A stretch of 64,000 bases of DNA, taken from contig NZ_SRPF01000002.1 in the NCBI RefSeq assembly GCF_004785685.1, positions 1,008,391 through 1,072,390 of the forward strand. The letters are read 5' to 3'. Source of the DNA: Marinobacter confluentis (GTDB lineage Bacteria > Pseudomonadota > Gammaproteobacteria > Pseudomonadales > Oleiphilaceae). Shown piece by piece: positions 18,688 to 26,095 of the stretch. Every line of letters begins with the position of its first letter. Within the stretch, counting starts at the first letter, position 1. The position numbers were made by a program, and so were the translations under genes. Under the pieces are notes generated by a model, which ran no database searches, was not told the DNA's origin, and saw nothing but the letters and a program-made list of their open reading frames with translations.

Positions 18688-19368
18688 TCAATTACGCGAC
18701 GGACTTACAGTGAGGATGATCGATTGAGGGATTCCGCTAGTATCTGAAGGTTCCTTCAGATCAATGATTTGAATCCCACAAGCGCGAAAGAGTGCCCACC
18801 AACTTTCGAGTGTCCGCATAAAAAGCGGCGGTGAGGCTCCAAAAGCTCCCGGCAGGCCTGCCCAAGTGCCTCTTCGCCATCCGGTCGAGTAATAGCTTTC
18901 TTTTAAAAAATGCGCAGGATGGAGCGTTTGGATGACGCACACGCCTCCTGGTTTGAGTAGAAAAGGCAAAGAGGCAATAAAGTCTGAAACCGGCTTATCG
19001 CCAAACAAGGAAAAGTTGCAGACCACTAGTTCAAAATCGCCTAATTGAAGAGCGGCGAGCGAGCCCTGATTAGCGTTGTAGAACCTTCCCTTTCGAAACT
19101 TCTTAGCATGCTCGATGAGTGCGGCACTGCTATCTACGCCAATGGCGTCGTGACCGCGGTTTGCCAGCATTTCTACAAGCCAGCCCTCTCCAGAGCCGAC
19201 ATCGAGAAATTTAAGCTGAGAGGCTAGGTATGGCTCCAAGACCGCGAGCAGCGCTTCACGAGTTACCGAACCGGGCGCCCGTATCTCTCCGCTGGAAACT
19301 GCATCAATCCAACTCGCCGCGTTCGATTCCCAAGCGGTTAAAACCTGGTTCTCAAAGCCCGAAGTCAT
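18688..19368 (-). CDS. Class I SAM-dependent methyltransferase
   Basis: The 226-residue protein has a Rossmann SAM site (LKFLDVGSGEGWLVEMLANRGHD, IGVDSSAALIEHA) followed by LVVCNFSLFGD and LLKPGGVCVIQTLHP. The substrate is not evident; the family includes small-molecule and quinone methyltransferases. Its N-terminus (W-x-x-N-A-x-x-W) resembles a dead copy at about 48.9 kb. It overlaps the upstream ABM gene by 17 bases, showing tight coupling. Confidence 0.82.
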   Translation of the reverse strand: MTSGFENQVLTAWESNAASWIDAVSSGEIRAPGSVTREALLAVLEPYLASQLKFLDVGSGEGWLVEMLANRGHDAIGVDSSAALIEHAKKFRKGRFYNANQGSLAALQLGDFELVVCNFSLFGDKPVSDFIASLPFLLKPGGVCVIQTLHPAHFLKESYYSTGWRRGTWAGLPGAFGASPPLFMRTLESWWALFRACGIQIIDLKEPSDTSGIPQSIILTVSPSRN

Positions 19369-19675
19369 ACTGCCGCTCGACCTTTGCTATTCGAATCGTA
19401 TAAGACTCGTACCACTGCTCCTTGCCAAGCCGTTGCGCCTCCCTGTGTTCTATTTGGTTCTTCCATTGTTGAATTGAGGCTAAGTCTCTCCAATATGAAA
19501 CCGTGATTCCCACCTCCTCTCGAGCGGAATCAACACCAATAAAACCAGGCTGTTGTGCCGCAAGTTCCATCATGCGATCGGCCATTGGGGCGTAACCAGT
19601 GTCGTCCTGGGCCTTGATGGAAGAAAAGATAACGGCAAAGTAAGGCACTTCGCACAGGCGAGTTAGCAAAGTCAT
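19352..19675 (-). CDS. Antibiotic biosynthesis monooxygenase (ABM)-domain protein
   Basis: The 107-residue protein has the dimeric ferredoxin-like ABM fold, with YFAVIFSSIKAQDD, AAQQPGFIGVDSAREEVGITVSYW and the IQQWKNQIEH-REAQ helix. Known members are cofactor-free quinone-forming oxygenases or heme-degrading enzymes. The heme-degrading residues cannot be confirmed by eye. Its start directly follows the stop of the upstream methyltransferase (TGA then ATG) and its end overlaps the next gene, so it is in the middle of one operon. Confidence 0.82.
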   Translation of the reverse strand: MTLLTRLCEVPYFAVIFSSIKAQDDTGYAPMADRMMELAAQQPGFIGVDSAREEVGITVSYWRDLASIQQWKNQIEHREAQRLGKEQWYESYTIRIAKVERQYDFGL

Positions 19676-20350
19676 TCATGTTCTCCGGACGACAAGCATT
19701 TCATTCGCACCACGCTGAAAGCAGTAGCCTACCTGGACGATGTCGCACTGGTAGCCAGCCTCATAGAGTCGCCTGAGGGATGGATTGAGGAAACGAGACG
19801 GCCGACCAGCCTGATTTACAAGCGGATAAACTCTTGCCTCGTCGGAAACGCGACACATATCAAGCAGCGAACTAATGTGAAATTCAAAATTTAAGTTTTC
19901 CTCGTACAGGAACAATAAGTGCGAACAAAGTGCCAAGTCATAGAAACCTGAATCGGGTAATCGCGGCAGAGCACCCTCCAGGTAACGCCCTTCACGGATG
20001 CCGTTCTCATAATCTTCTAAAAAGATCGACATTGAAGAGGTGCGGCAAGTAACCAGAGCACCGACATCAGAGAAGTCATTCCACAAATAGTTGTCTACGT
20101 GTTTATTCAACTCTGCGCGCATGACGGGCGTGATTTCATCAATTCGACGCGCGATCTCTTTGCCAGAGAACTTGTAAATTGGGTCAATTGAAACAACCTG
20201 TCCTCCCTTCGCAGAGAGTTCGGCGTTGAAACTTGCGGGACCATCTCCGACGCCAAGGATCCTTCCTTTGAGGTCCTTGGGCGTGAGATCAAACATTTGC
20301 CGATATTCGGCAAGGTTACGCCCCCACGGCACAACTGATGAGAGATGCAT
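19676..20350 (-). CDS. SAM-dependent methyltransferase-like protein of a conserved uncharacterised family
   Basis: The 224-residue protein begins MHLSSVVPWGRNLAEYRQMF and has a SAM-type glycine motif LKGRILGVGDGPASFNAEL and an acidic strand end SIDPIYKF. It also contains CSHLLFLYEENLNFEFHI and YCFQRGANEMLVVRR. Proteins of this design are common in bacteria, but their substrate is unknown. The start is chosen because GGAGGAAACG precedes the ATG at 20350; an in-frame ATG further upstream has no such site. The gene lies 91 bases after the MocR gene on the same strand. Confidence 0.78.
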   Translation of the reverse strand: MHLSSVVPWGRNLAEYRQMFDLTPKDLKGRILGVGDGPASFNAELSAKGGQVVSIDPIYKFSGKEIARRIDEITPVMRAELNKHVDNYLWNDFSDVGALVTCRTSSMSIFLEDYENGIREGRYLEGALPRLPDSGFYDLALCSHLLFLYEENLNFEFHISSLLDMCRVSDEARVYPLVNQAGRPSRFLNPSLRRLYEAGYQCDIVQVGYCFQRGANEMLVVRRT

Positions 20351-20441
20351 TCGTTTCCTCCAAAGTCCACTCCCGGATTGTGGCCAAAAGCCGGACGTCG
20401 CTAAAGGTACAGAGGCATCGATTACTAGGATGACAGATAAA

Positions 20442-21872
20442 TCAATTCGGCTCACAAGCATCGGTCTGAGTGTGAGGGCTCTCTTCAATGCGGTCAGCCA
20501 GATACCTGATGGAATCTTTGACCTGAGCAGTTACTGGATTGGAGCCAGAAACTCTCAAACACCTAGCCGCACTCTTAGAAATAGAGAACATACTCCCAGG
20601 CGCAAAATAAATGCGATGGCGCAACGCTTGTTCGTAGATTTCCTCCATATTGACGGTATATGGGAGGGTCACCCAAAACACGTAACCTCCATCTGGCACC
20701 GTACAGTGGGTACCCTCAGGAAAATGCCTGAGTACAAGGTCCCGAAGAGTATTTACGTTCCGTTGGTAGATCTTCCTCATCTTTCTCAGGTGTAGGTCAT
20801 AGGTGCCGCAGTCAAGAAAATCTGCGACAGCAATTTGCGTAATTGCCGGGCACGACAAATTTAGAAAGTACTTCTGATTAGCAATTGAATGGTAATGGCG
20901 GCCAGGGTGAATCCATCCGGCCCTTAGGCCTGGCGAAATGGTCTTAGAAAAAGAGCTGCAATAAATCACAGATCCGTCTGTATCTAGGGCTTTTAGTGGA
21001 GTTGGCCGAGATTTGCCGTGGAAGATGTCCCCATAAACATCATCCTCAATTATGGCGACGTCTGACTTTTTGCAAATGTCTATCAGGCTTTGTTTGTCCT
21101 CATCGGAGAGAGAGTATCCCGTGGGGTTGCTACAGTTCGCAGAGACACAAAGTGCTTTGATCTCAAAATTACGCGTGGCAAATTCAAGTGTGTCGAGACT
21201 GATCGGGCCATGAGGGAAACAGGGAATCTCGACAACCTGGAGTTCAAGCATTTTAAGGGCATGCAAGATCCCCGGGTAAGATGGGGACGCAATAGCAACT
21301 GTATCCCCTTTGTTGGTCAGGGCCGCCAGAGCAATCATGACGGCTTCTTGGGCACCATTGGTCGCAATAATGTCTGAACCGGTTGAGTTGACACCTATAT
21401 TCGACATTCTGCGGGCGATTGCTGAGAGATAGGCAGGGGTTCCGGGAAACCAGTAATTGAGCGTCTCTGAAGTTCGCCTTGCAGCCCTCAGAAGTGACTT
21501 TTGTATTTGTCGATTAGGCAAATATTCATCTGCGGGAATGGCAGATCCAAGAGGAACTGCATGGTTCTGGTTCAGTGTCGCGAGGTCTCTAATAAATATA
21601 TTGTCAGCGAGATTTTTGGGAACTGGCTCATATTCGCGGTGTCGTTCTACATCTTTGAGCACACGCGAAGATGCAAAATAACCAACGCGATCTTTAGCTT
21701 CGATGATTCCCTGGCTCTCAAGCAACCTGAGAGCAGCCGTGATTGTAGTAATGCTGACGCCATATGTGAGCGCCAAATCACGAATGCTTGGAATCTTGCC
21801 GCCCAGTCGGTATTCCGAATCTATGACCAGCTTCTTAATTTTTTCGGCAATTGCCTGATACTTCCTGTTCAT
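20442..21872 (-). CDS. MocR-type regulator: GntR helix-turn-helix fused to PLP aminotransferase fold
   Basis: The protein of about 476 residues starts MNRKYQAIAEKIKKLVI. The N-terminal winged helix is GKIPSIRDLALTYGVSITTI and the rest is a fold-type-I aminotransferase domain, with ATNGAQEAVMIAL, CVSANCSNPTGYSLSD, EDDVYGDI and the PLP lysine in YCSSFSKTISPGLRAGW. MocR proteins sense PLP or an amino compound and usually control neighbouring genes. It heads the minus-strand operon and faces the DUF1127 gene across about 220 bases, so it probably governs one or both. The start at 21872 is preferred over an upstream ATG at 21911, because it begins the winged-helix domain. Confidence 0.88.
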   Translation of the reverse strand: MNRKYQAIAEKIKKLVIDSEYRLGGKIPSIRDLALTYGVSITTITAALRLLESQGIIEAKDRVGYFASSRVLKDVERHREYEPVPKNLADNIFIRDLATLNQNHAVPLGSAIPADEYLPNRQIQKSLLRAARRTSETLNYWFPGTPAYLSAIARRMSNIGVNSTGSDIIATNGAQEAVMIALAALTNKGDTVAIASPSYPGILHALKMLELQVVEIPCFPHGPISLDTLEFATRNFEIKALCVSANCSNPTGYSLSDEDKQSLIDICKKSDVAIIEDDVYGDIFHGKSRPTPLKALDTDGSVIYCSSFSKTISPGLRAGWIHPGRHYHSIANQKYFLNLSCPAITQIAVADFLDCGTYDLHLRKMRKIYQRNVNTLRDLVLRHFPEGTHCTVPDGGYVFWVTLPYTVNMEEIYEQALRHRIYFAPGSMFSISKSAARCLRVSGSNPVTAQVKDSIRYLADRIEESPHTQTDACEPN

Positions 21873-22028
21873 TCCTGAATCCAGTAACTCTCCATTGCCT
21901 AAAGCTATCACGCCACTGATTCGTGGAACTACAGGACTTTTCTCCCCTCAACAGCACAGATCTCGCTCATCTAATCAGCACAGACCCGAAAATAGCACTC
22001 GTGTCCGTTTCATTCGTCCATGAGCTGA

Positions 22029-22079
22029 CTACGTTGCTGCCCAATCAGTTTCATTAATGTTGGGAGGTCAGCAACGTAG
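22029..22079 (+). promoter_or_regulatory. Large inverted repeat in leader of DUF1127 gene
   Basis: An exact 11-base inverted repeat (CTACGTTGCTG / CAGCAACGTAG) is extended inward by CCCAA / TTGGG, with a four-base AGGT bulge on one side. The right arm ends 11 bases before the DUF1127 start and abuts its AGGGGG ribosome site. It could be an mRNA hairpin controlling translation or an operator for the divergent MocR protein. The sequence does not decide between the two. Confidence 0.6.
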
Positions 22080-22090
22080 GGGGTAGCATC

Positions 22091-22339
22091 ATGAAATTGG
22101 ACGTATTAATAAGGGCGTACAGAAAATATCGCTATCGGAACTGGATAAAATCTACGCTTGCGCAGAAAAATGGAAGAGCTCACCTGCAACGTTTGGAGGA
22201 TGACATTGGTGTTGATCGAGGTTACTTCGCAAACGAGGCGAAAGGGAGTTTTTTGACAGATATCGTCGATTCGGTCTCAGTTAGGCGTCAGCGGAGACAA
22301 ATCCGGCATAGCTCCGCTCAATCAGATAAACACTGCTAA
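22091..22339 (+). CDS. DUF1127-like small basic protein
   Basis: The 82-residue protein has an arginine- and lysine-rich start and then a DUF1127-like block (YRYRNWIKSTLAQ, HLQRLEDDIGVDRGYFANEA). Small DUF1127 proteins in other bacteria have been linked to RNA turnover and phosphate or carbon stress, but the role here is unknown. An AGGGGG site lies eight bases before the ATG. It is divergent from the MocR gene. The C-terminal 25 residues are longer than usual and basic. Confidence 0.65.
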   Translation: MKLDVLIRAYRKYRYRNWIKSTLAQKNGRAHLQRLEDDIGVDRGYFANEAKGSFLTDIVDSVSVRRQRRQIRHSSAQSDKHC

Positions 22340-22560
22340 CTATCTGCCAATGTGGCTATTCGGCTTGGTCGCAAAGCGAACATTCAAGCGGCTGGAGCAA
22401 TACTCTCCCCCCGCTGTATTAAGCCTCTTTTTTAGGAATGTTCGCAGCGACAGGGCAGAACCCGGGGCTTGTCGAATAGAGGAGGTGTGTCAGGGTTAAT
22501 TTGATACCCATACAGAAATCTAGCGTACCAAACCACCATGTTAATAAACTCATCAGTTCC

Positions 22561-24048
22561 ATGATGAAGACTGTGATGGAGAATATGACAGCACAACATC
22601 GCGTCGCTTGGCGGTCCTTCCCGACAGGCCCCGTGACAGCAGCGTATAAACGCATGGTGGATGCGGGGGAGGTGCGACGAGATGACGCGCAGGTCGCTTT
22701 GGCGGCAAAATTCGATGCCCTGCACGGTTCTCTTACCTCGCTCCCACCAGTACCAGTACGCAGCGACGAACCGACAGAGGGCAGCTTTAAAAACAGCAGT
22801 CCACTGTTACGGTTACTGGCGCGATCCTTGGCACACGCTCAGTCTTTTCTTCGAAAGAAGTTCCATTTGTGGTCTTTTGGTCCACCACCGCGAGGCATAT
22901 ACATTCATGGACCGGTCGGGGTCGGCAAGAGCTTTCTAATGGATCTCTTTTACGCGTCGGTTTCTGTTCCTGATGATAATTCTTGCTGTACTAATGACAG
23001 CCACAAACACATAAACATAACCAAACGCCGCGCCCACTTTCACGAATTCATGCTAGACGTCCATCATCGAATCTTTGTCTACAAACAGGAACACCCACAA
23101 GGTGATGCAATCCCCGTCATCGCGCAACAATTGGCACAAGAAGCCCAACTCCTCTGTTTCGATGAATTTCAAGTGACAGACGTTGCCGATGCCATGATTT
23201 TGAAGCGACTGTTTTTATTATTATTGGATTTGAATGTGGTGGTAGTGGCTACCTCGAATCGCTCTCCCGATGCCTTGTATGAGGGAGGCATTAACCGCTC
23301 CCTCTTTTTGCCATTCATCGACATGCTAAAACACACATTCGACATTTTTTCCATGGGGGATTCCGGCAAGGATTATCGACTTGAAAATCGAGCGGATGGT
23401 CAATCCTATTTTTGGTCAAACAGTGATATTCATGGCGATAATAATACTAACAACAACATACAGGCGCAGTTGGAAGAAATATTTGGTAGCACTGCATCCG
23501 GAACTGAGGCCGAGATCATTCCCGTCCTCTTTGGTCGCACCGTCCAGGTGACCCGATTGAATGACCGGTGCGCCTGGTTTGACTTTTCCGAGTTGTGCTA
23601 CCAACCGCTCGGGGCGGCCGATTATATTTCTCTCTGCCGCCGATTTCCGGTCATCATCATGGAGCGCGTCCCCCAACTGGACGCCAATCACCTCAACGAA
23701 GCACGACGATTCGTGACCCTCATTGACGCGTGTTATGAATCTCGCACCCGCTTGGTGCTGGCGGCACAAGTCCCGCTCGACGAGTTGTTTGTTGATTTTG
23801 AAGCGCAAGTCGAAAGCAGCGACAGAGATGAAGAATTGATAGTCAATGAAAAGGGAGGAAACTCAAGTTCCTTTGCGACCACCATGATTCGCACCAAAGA
23901 GGGAGAATATTATGAGTGGTCGGCGACGGGTCGAATTGGCGTGTCACTGGCACAACTATCGTCCGCCAATGATCTCGCCTTTTCCTTTCGACGAGCCGCG
24001 TCTCGGTTGGTTGAAATGGGAGGAAATGAATGGGGACGGCAATTTTGA
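22561..24048 (+). CDS. AFG1/LACE1-family (ZapE-like) P-loop ATPase of eukaryotic character
   Basis: The protein of about 495 residues has the AFG1 ATPase layout. It begins with GPVTAAYKRMVDAGEVRRDD, then Walker A GPVGVGKSFLMDLFY, FHEFMLDVHHRI, Walker B QLLCFDEFQVTDVADAMIL, sensor VVATSNRSPDALYEGGINR, and GRTVQVTRL with the C-terminal ITLIDA-type block (RRFVTLIDACYESRTRL). It is much longer than bacterial ZapE (about 370 residues), with extra low-complexity loops and the tail TTMIRTKEGEYYEWSATGRIG. FQVTDVADAM and NRSPD match mitochondrial or alphaproteobacterial AFG1 rather than gammaproteobacterial ZapE (FFVSDITDAM). A TTG at 22501 is an alternative start. Neighbouring genes share no evident function. 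Confidence 0.85.
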   Translation: MMKTVMENMTAQHRVAWRSFPTGPVTAAYKRMVDAGEVRRDDAQVALAAKFDALHGSLTSLPPVPVRSDEPTEGSFKNSSPLLRLLARSLAHAQSFLRKKFHLWSFGPPPRGIYIHGPVGVGKSFLMDLFYASVSVPDDNSCCTNDSHKHINITKRRAHFHEFMLDVHHRIFVYKQEHPQGDAIPVIAQQLAQEAQLLCFDEFQVTDVADAMILKRLFLLLLDLNVVVVATSNRSPDALYEGGINRSLFLPFIDMLKHTFDIFSMGDSGKDYRLENRADGQSYFWSNSDIHGDNNTNNNIQAQLEEIFGSTASGTEAEIIPVLFGRTVQVTRLNDRCAWFDFSELCYQPLGAADYISLCRRFPVIIMERVPQLDANHLNEARRFVTLIDACYESRTRLVLAAQVPLDELFVDFEAQVESSDRDEELIVNEKGGNSSSFATTMIRTKEGEYYEWSATGRIGVSLAQLSSANDLAFSFRRAASRLVEMGGNEWGRQF

Positions 24049-24210
24049 AGGCCAAGATCACCCTCAGCAACCAAGTCGATCATGAGTTTCTGAGGTCTGA
24101 AAATGACGGCGATCAGAAAGGCGTTCCAGGGAAAATCGCGCTAAAAGGGCCACTTTCCAGTGTAGGCTCGCAGCCAGTCCACGGCGTTATAAACATCAAA
24201 GCTCAGACGC

Positions 24211-24248
24211 AAAAAAGCCCCGCAGGGTTCAACCGGCGGGGCTTTTTG
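24211..24248. terminator. Bidirectional terminator after aceA and the AFG1-like gene
   Basis: The stem AAAAAAGCCCCGC / GCGGGGCTTTTT with an 11-base loop has a T-run on both strands. It can end the minus-strand aceA transcript and plus-strand transcription from the AFG1-like gene. Confidence 0.9.
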
Positions 24249-24310
24249 TGGGCGACTCCCGGCGAACCGGGAGCGACAACTTCTTTCTAAACGTCGTTCA
24301 AGACTGGGTC

Positions 24311-25900
24311 TTAGAACTGGTTCATAGTGTTGTCTTTACCACCAGCCTTCAGGGCTGCATCACCTGCGAAGAACTCTTTGTGGTCATCGCCGATGTTGGA
24401 ACCGGCCATGTCCTGGTGCTTCACGGTTGCGATACCCTGACGGATTTCCTTGCGCTGTACACCAGCAACGTAAGCCAGCATGCCTTCTTCACCGAAGTAG
24501 CCTTTGGCCAGGTTGTCGGTAGACAGGGCCGCCGTGTGGTAAGTCGGCAGAGTGATCAGGTGGTGGAAGATACCTGCTTCACGGGCACCGTCACGCTGGA
24601 AGTTGGCCGTCCACTGGTCAGCCAGCTTGCCAAGATCAGTGTCGTCGTACTTGGCGTTCATCAGGTCGGCGCGCTCGTAAGCAGATACGTCCTTGCCTTC
24701 TTCTTTCCAGGCATCGAACACCTGCTGGCGGAAGTTCAGGGTCCAGTTGAACGACGGGCTGTTGTTGTAAACCAGTTTGGCGTCGGGAACCACTTCCTTG
24801 ATGCGGTTAACCATGGCAGCGATCTGGCCAACGTGGGGCTTCTCGGTTTCGATCCACAGCAGGTCAGCGCCGTTCTGCAGGCTGGTGATACAGTCCAGAA
24901 CTACACGGTCTTCGCCAGTGCCCGGCTTGAACTGGAACAGGCCGGAAGCCAGACGCTTCGGACGAACCAGCTTGCCGTTCTGCTTGATCACAACGTCGCC
25001 GTTGTTGATGTCTTCAGCCTTCTCGATCACTTCGCCATCGATGAAGCTGTTGTACTGGTCACCCAGATCGCCCGGCTCGTTGGTTACGGCGATCTTCTGG
25101 GTCAGGCCAGCGCCCAGGGAGTCGGTACGGGCAACGATGACACCATCGTCAACGCCCAGCTCAAGGAACGCCAGACGAACAGCGTTGATCTTGGACAGGA
25201 AGTCGGCGTGGGGAACGGTCACTTTGCCGTCCTGGTGGCCGCACTGCTTCTCATCAGAGACCTGGTTTTCGATCTGGATGCAGCAGGCACCGGCTTCGAT
25301 CATCTGCTTGGCCAGCAGGTAGGTCGCTTCGGCGTTACCGAAACCAGCGTCGATGTCGGCAATGATCGGCACAACGTGAGTTTCGTGGTTGTCGATCTGC
25401 TTGATCAGCTGGTCAGCCTTGGCGTTGTCGCCGGCTTTCTGGGCTTCTTCCAGAGCACGGAACAGATGGTTCAGTTCCCATGCGTCGGCCTGGCGAAGGA
25501 AGGTGTACAGTTCTTCGATCAGACCGGAAACGGCAGTCTTCTCGTGCATGGACTGGTCAGGCAGCGGGCCGAACTCGGAGCGCAGGGCGGCAACCATCCA
25601 GCCAGACAGGTAGAGGTAACGACGCTTGGTGGAACCAAAGTGCTTCTTGATGGACAGCATTTTCTGCTGGCCAATGAAGCCGTGCCAGCAACCCAGGGAC
25701 TGGGTGTACTGGGAAGTGTCCTTGTCGTAGTTAGCCATGTCTTCGCGCATGATCTTGGCGGTGTACTTGGCAATGTCCAGACCAGTCTTGAATTTGTTCT
25801 GGGCGCGCATGCGGGCCGCGTGCTCAGGCTTGATGGCGTTCCAGGTGGGGTTCTGCTTCAGAATGGAAGCAATGGCGTCTACGTCGTTTGCGTATGGCAT
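24311..25900 (-). CDS. aceA: Isocitrate lyase (Pseudomonas type)
   Basis: Isocitrate lyase splits isocitrate to glyoxylate and succinate and opens the glyoxylate shunt for growth on acetate, fatty acids or hydrocarbons. The 529-residue protein is the long gamma-type. The catalytic cysteine motif appears as DEKQCGHQDGKV (the KKCGH-type site), with IIADIDAGFGNAEATY, QIENQVSDEK and the NNSPSFNWTLNF block. It stands alone, followed by a strong terminator. The 195-base upstream gap (25901-26095) is AT-rich and probably contains its promoter. Confidence 0.97.
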   Translation of the reverse strand: MPYANDVDAIASILKQNPTWNAIKPEHAARMRAQNKFKTGLDIAKYTAKIMREDMANYDKDTSQYTQSLGCWHGFIGQQKMLSIKKHFGSTKRRYLYLSGWMVAALRSEFGPLPDQSMHEKTAVSGLIEELYTFLRQADAWELNHLFRALEEAQKAGDNAKADQLIKQIDNHETHVVPIIADIDAGFGNAEATYLLAKQMIEAGACCIQIENQVSDEKQCGHQDGKVTVPHADFLSKINAVRLAFLELGVDDGVIVARTDSLGAGLTQKIAVTNEPGDLGDQYNSFIDGEVIEKAEDINNGDVVIKQNGKLVRPKRLASGLFQFKPGTGEDRVVLDCITSLQNGADLLWIETEKPHVGQIAAMVNRIKEVVPDAKLVYNNSPSFNWTLNFRQQVFDAWKEEGKDVSAYERADLMNAKYDDTDLGKLADQWTANFQRDGAREAGIFHHLITLPTYHTAALSTDNLAKGYFGEEGMLAYVAGVQRKEIRQGIATVKHQDMAGSNIGDDHKEFFAGDAALKAGGKDNTMNQF

Positions 25901-26095
25901 GATCTCAGTCCTGTTTTCTAAGGTTTGAGGTGCTCTTCAAGTGCTGCTTTAAAAGCGACTTCCGTGCGTCAGCGGGCGATCAAAAAACAACCAGAGAGCT
26001 GACGTTGGCGACCACTTTAAAACGTTTGTTTTTATAATTGAAATTTATATTATCTATATTCGGCATTTTTCTGGTGAATGTCCGTCGAGGCCATT

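Noticed and set aside
24248..25921. Large plus-strand open frame of 557 codons opposite aceA
   Set aside because: It is a shadow of the strongly biased aceA reading frame; the minus-strand frame carries all isocitrate lyase motifs.
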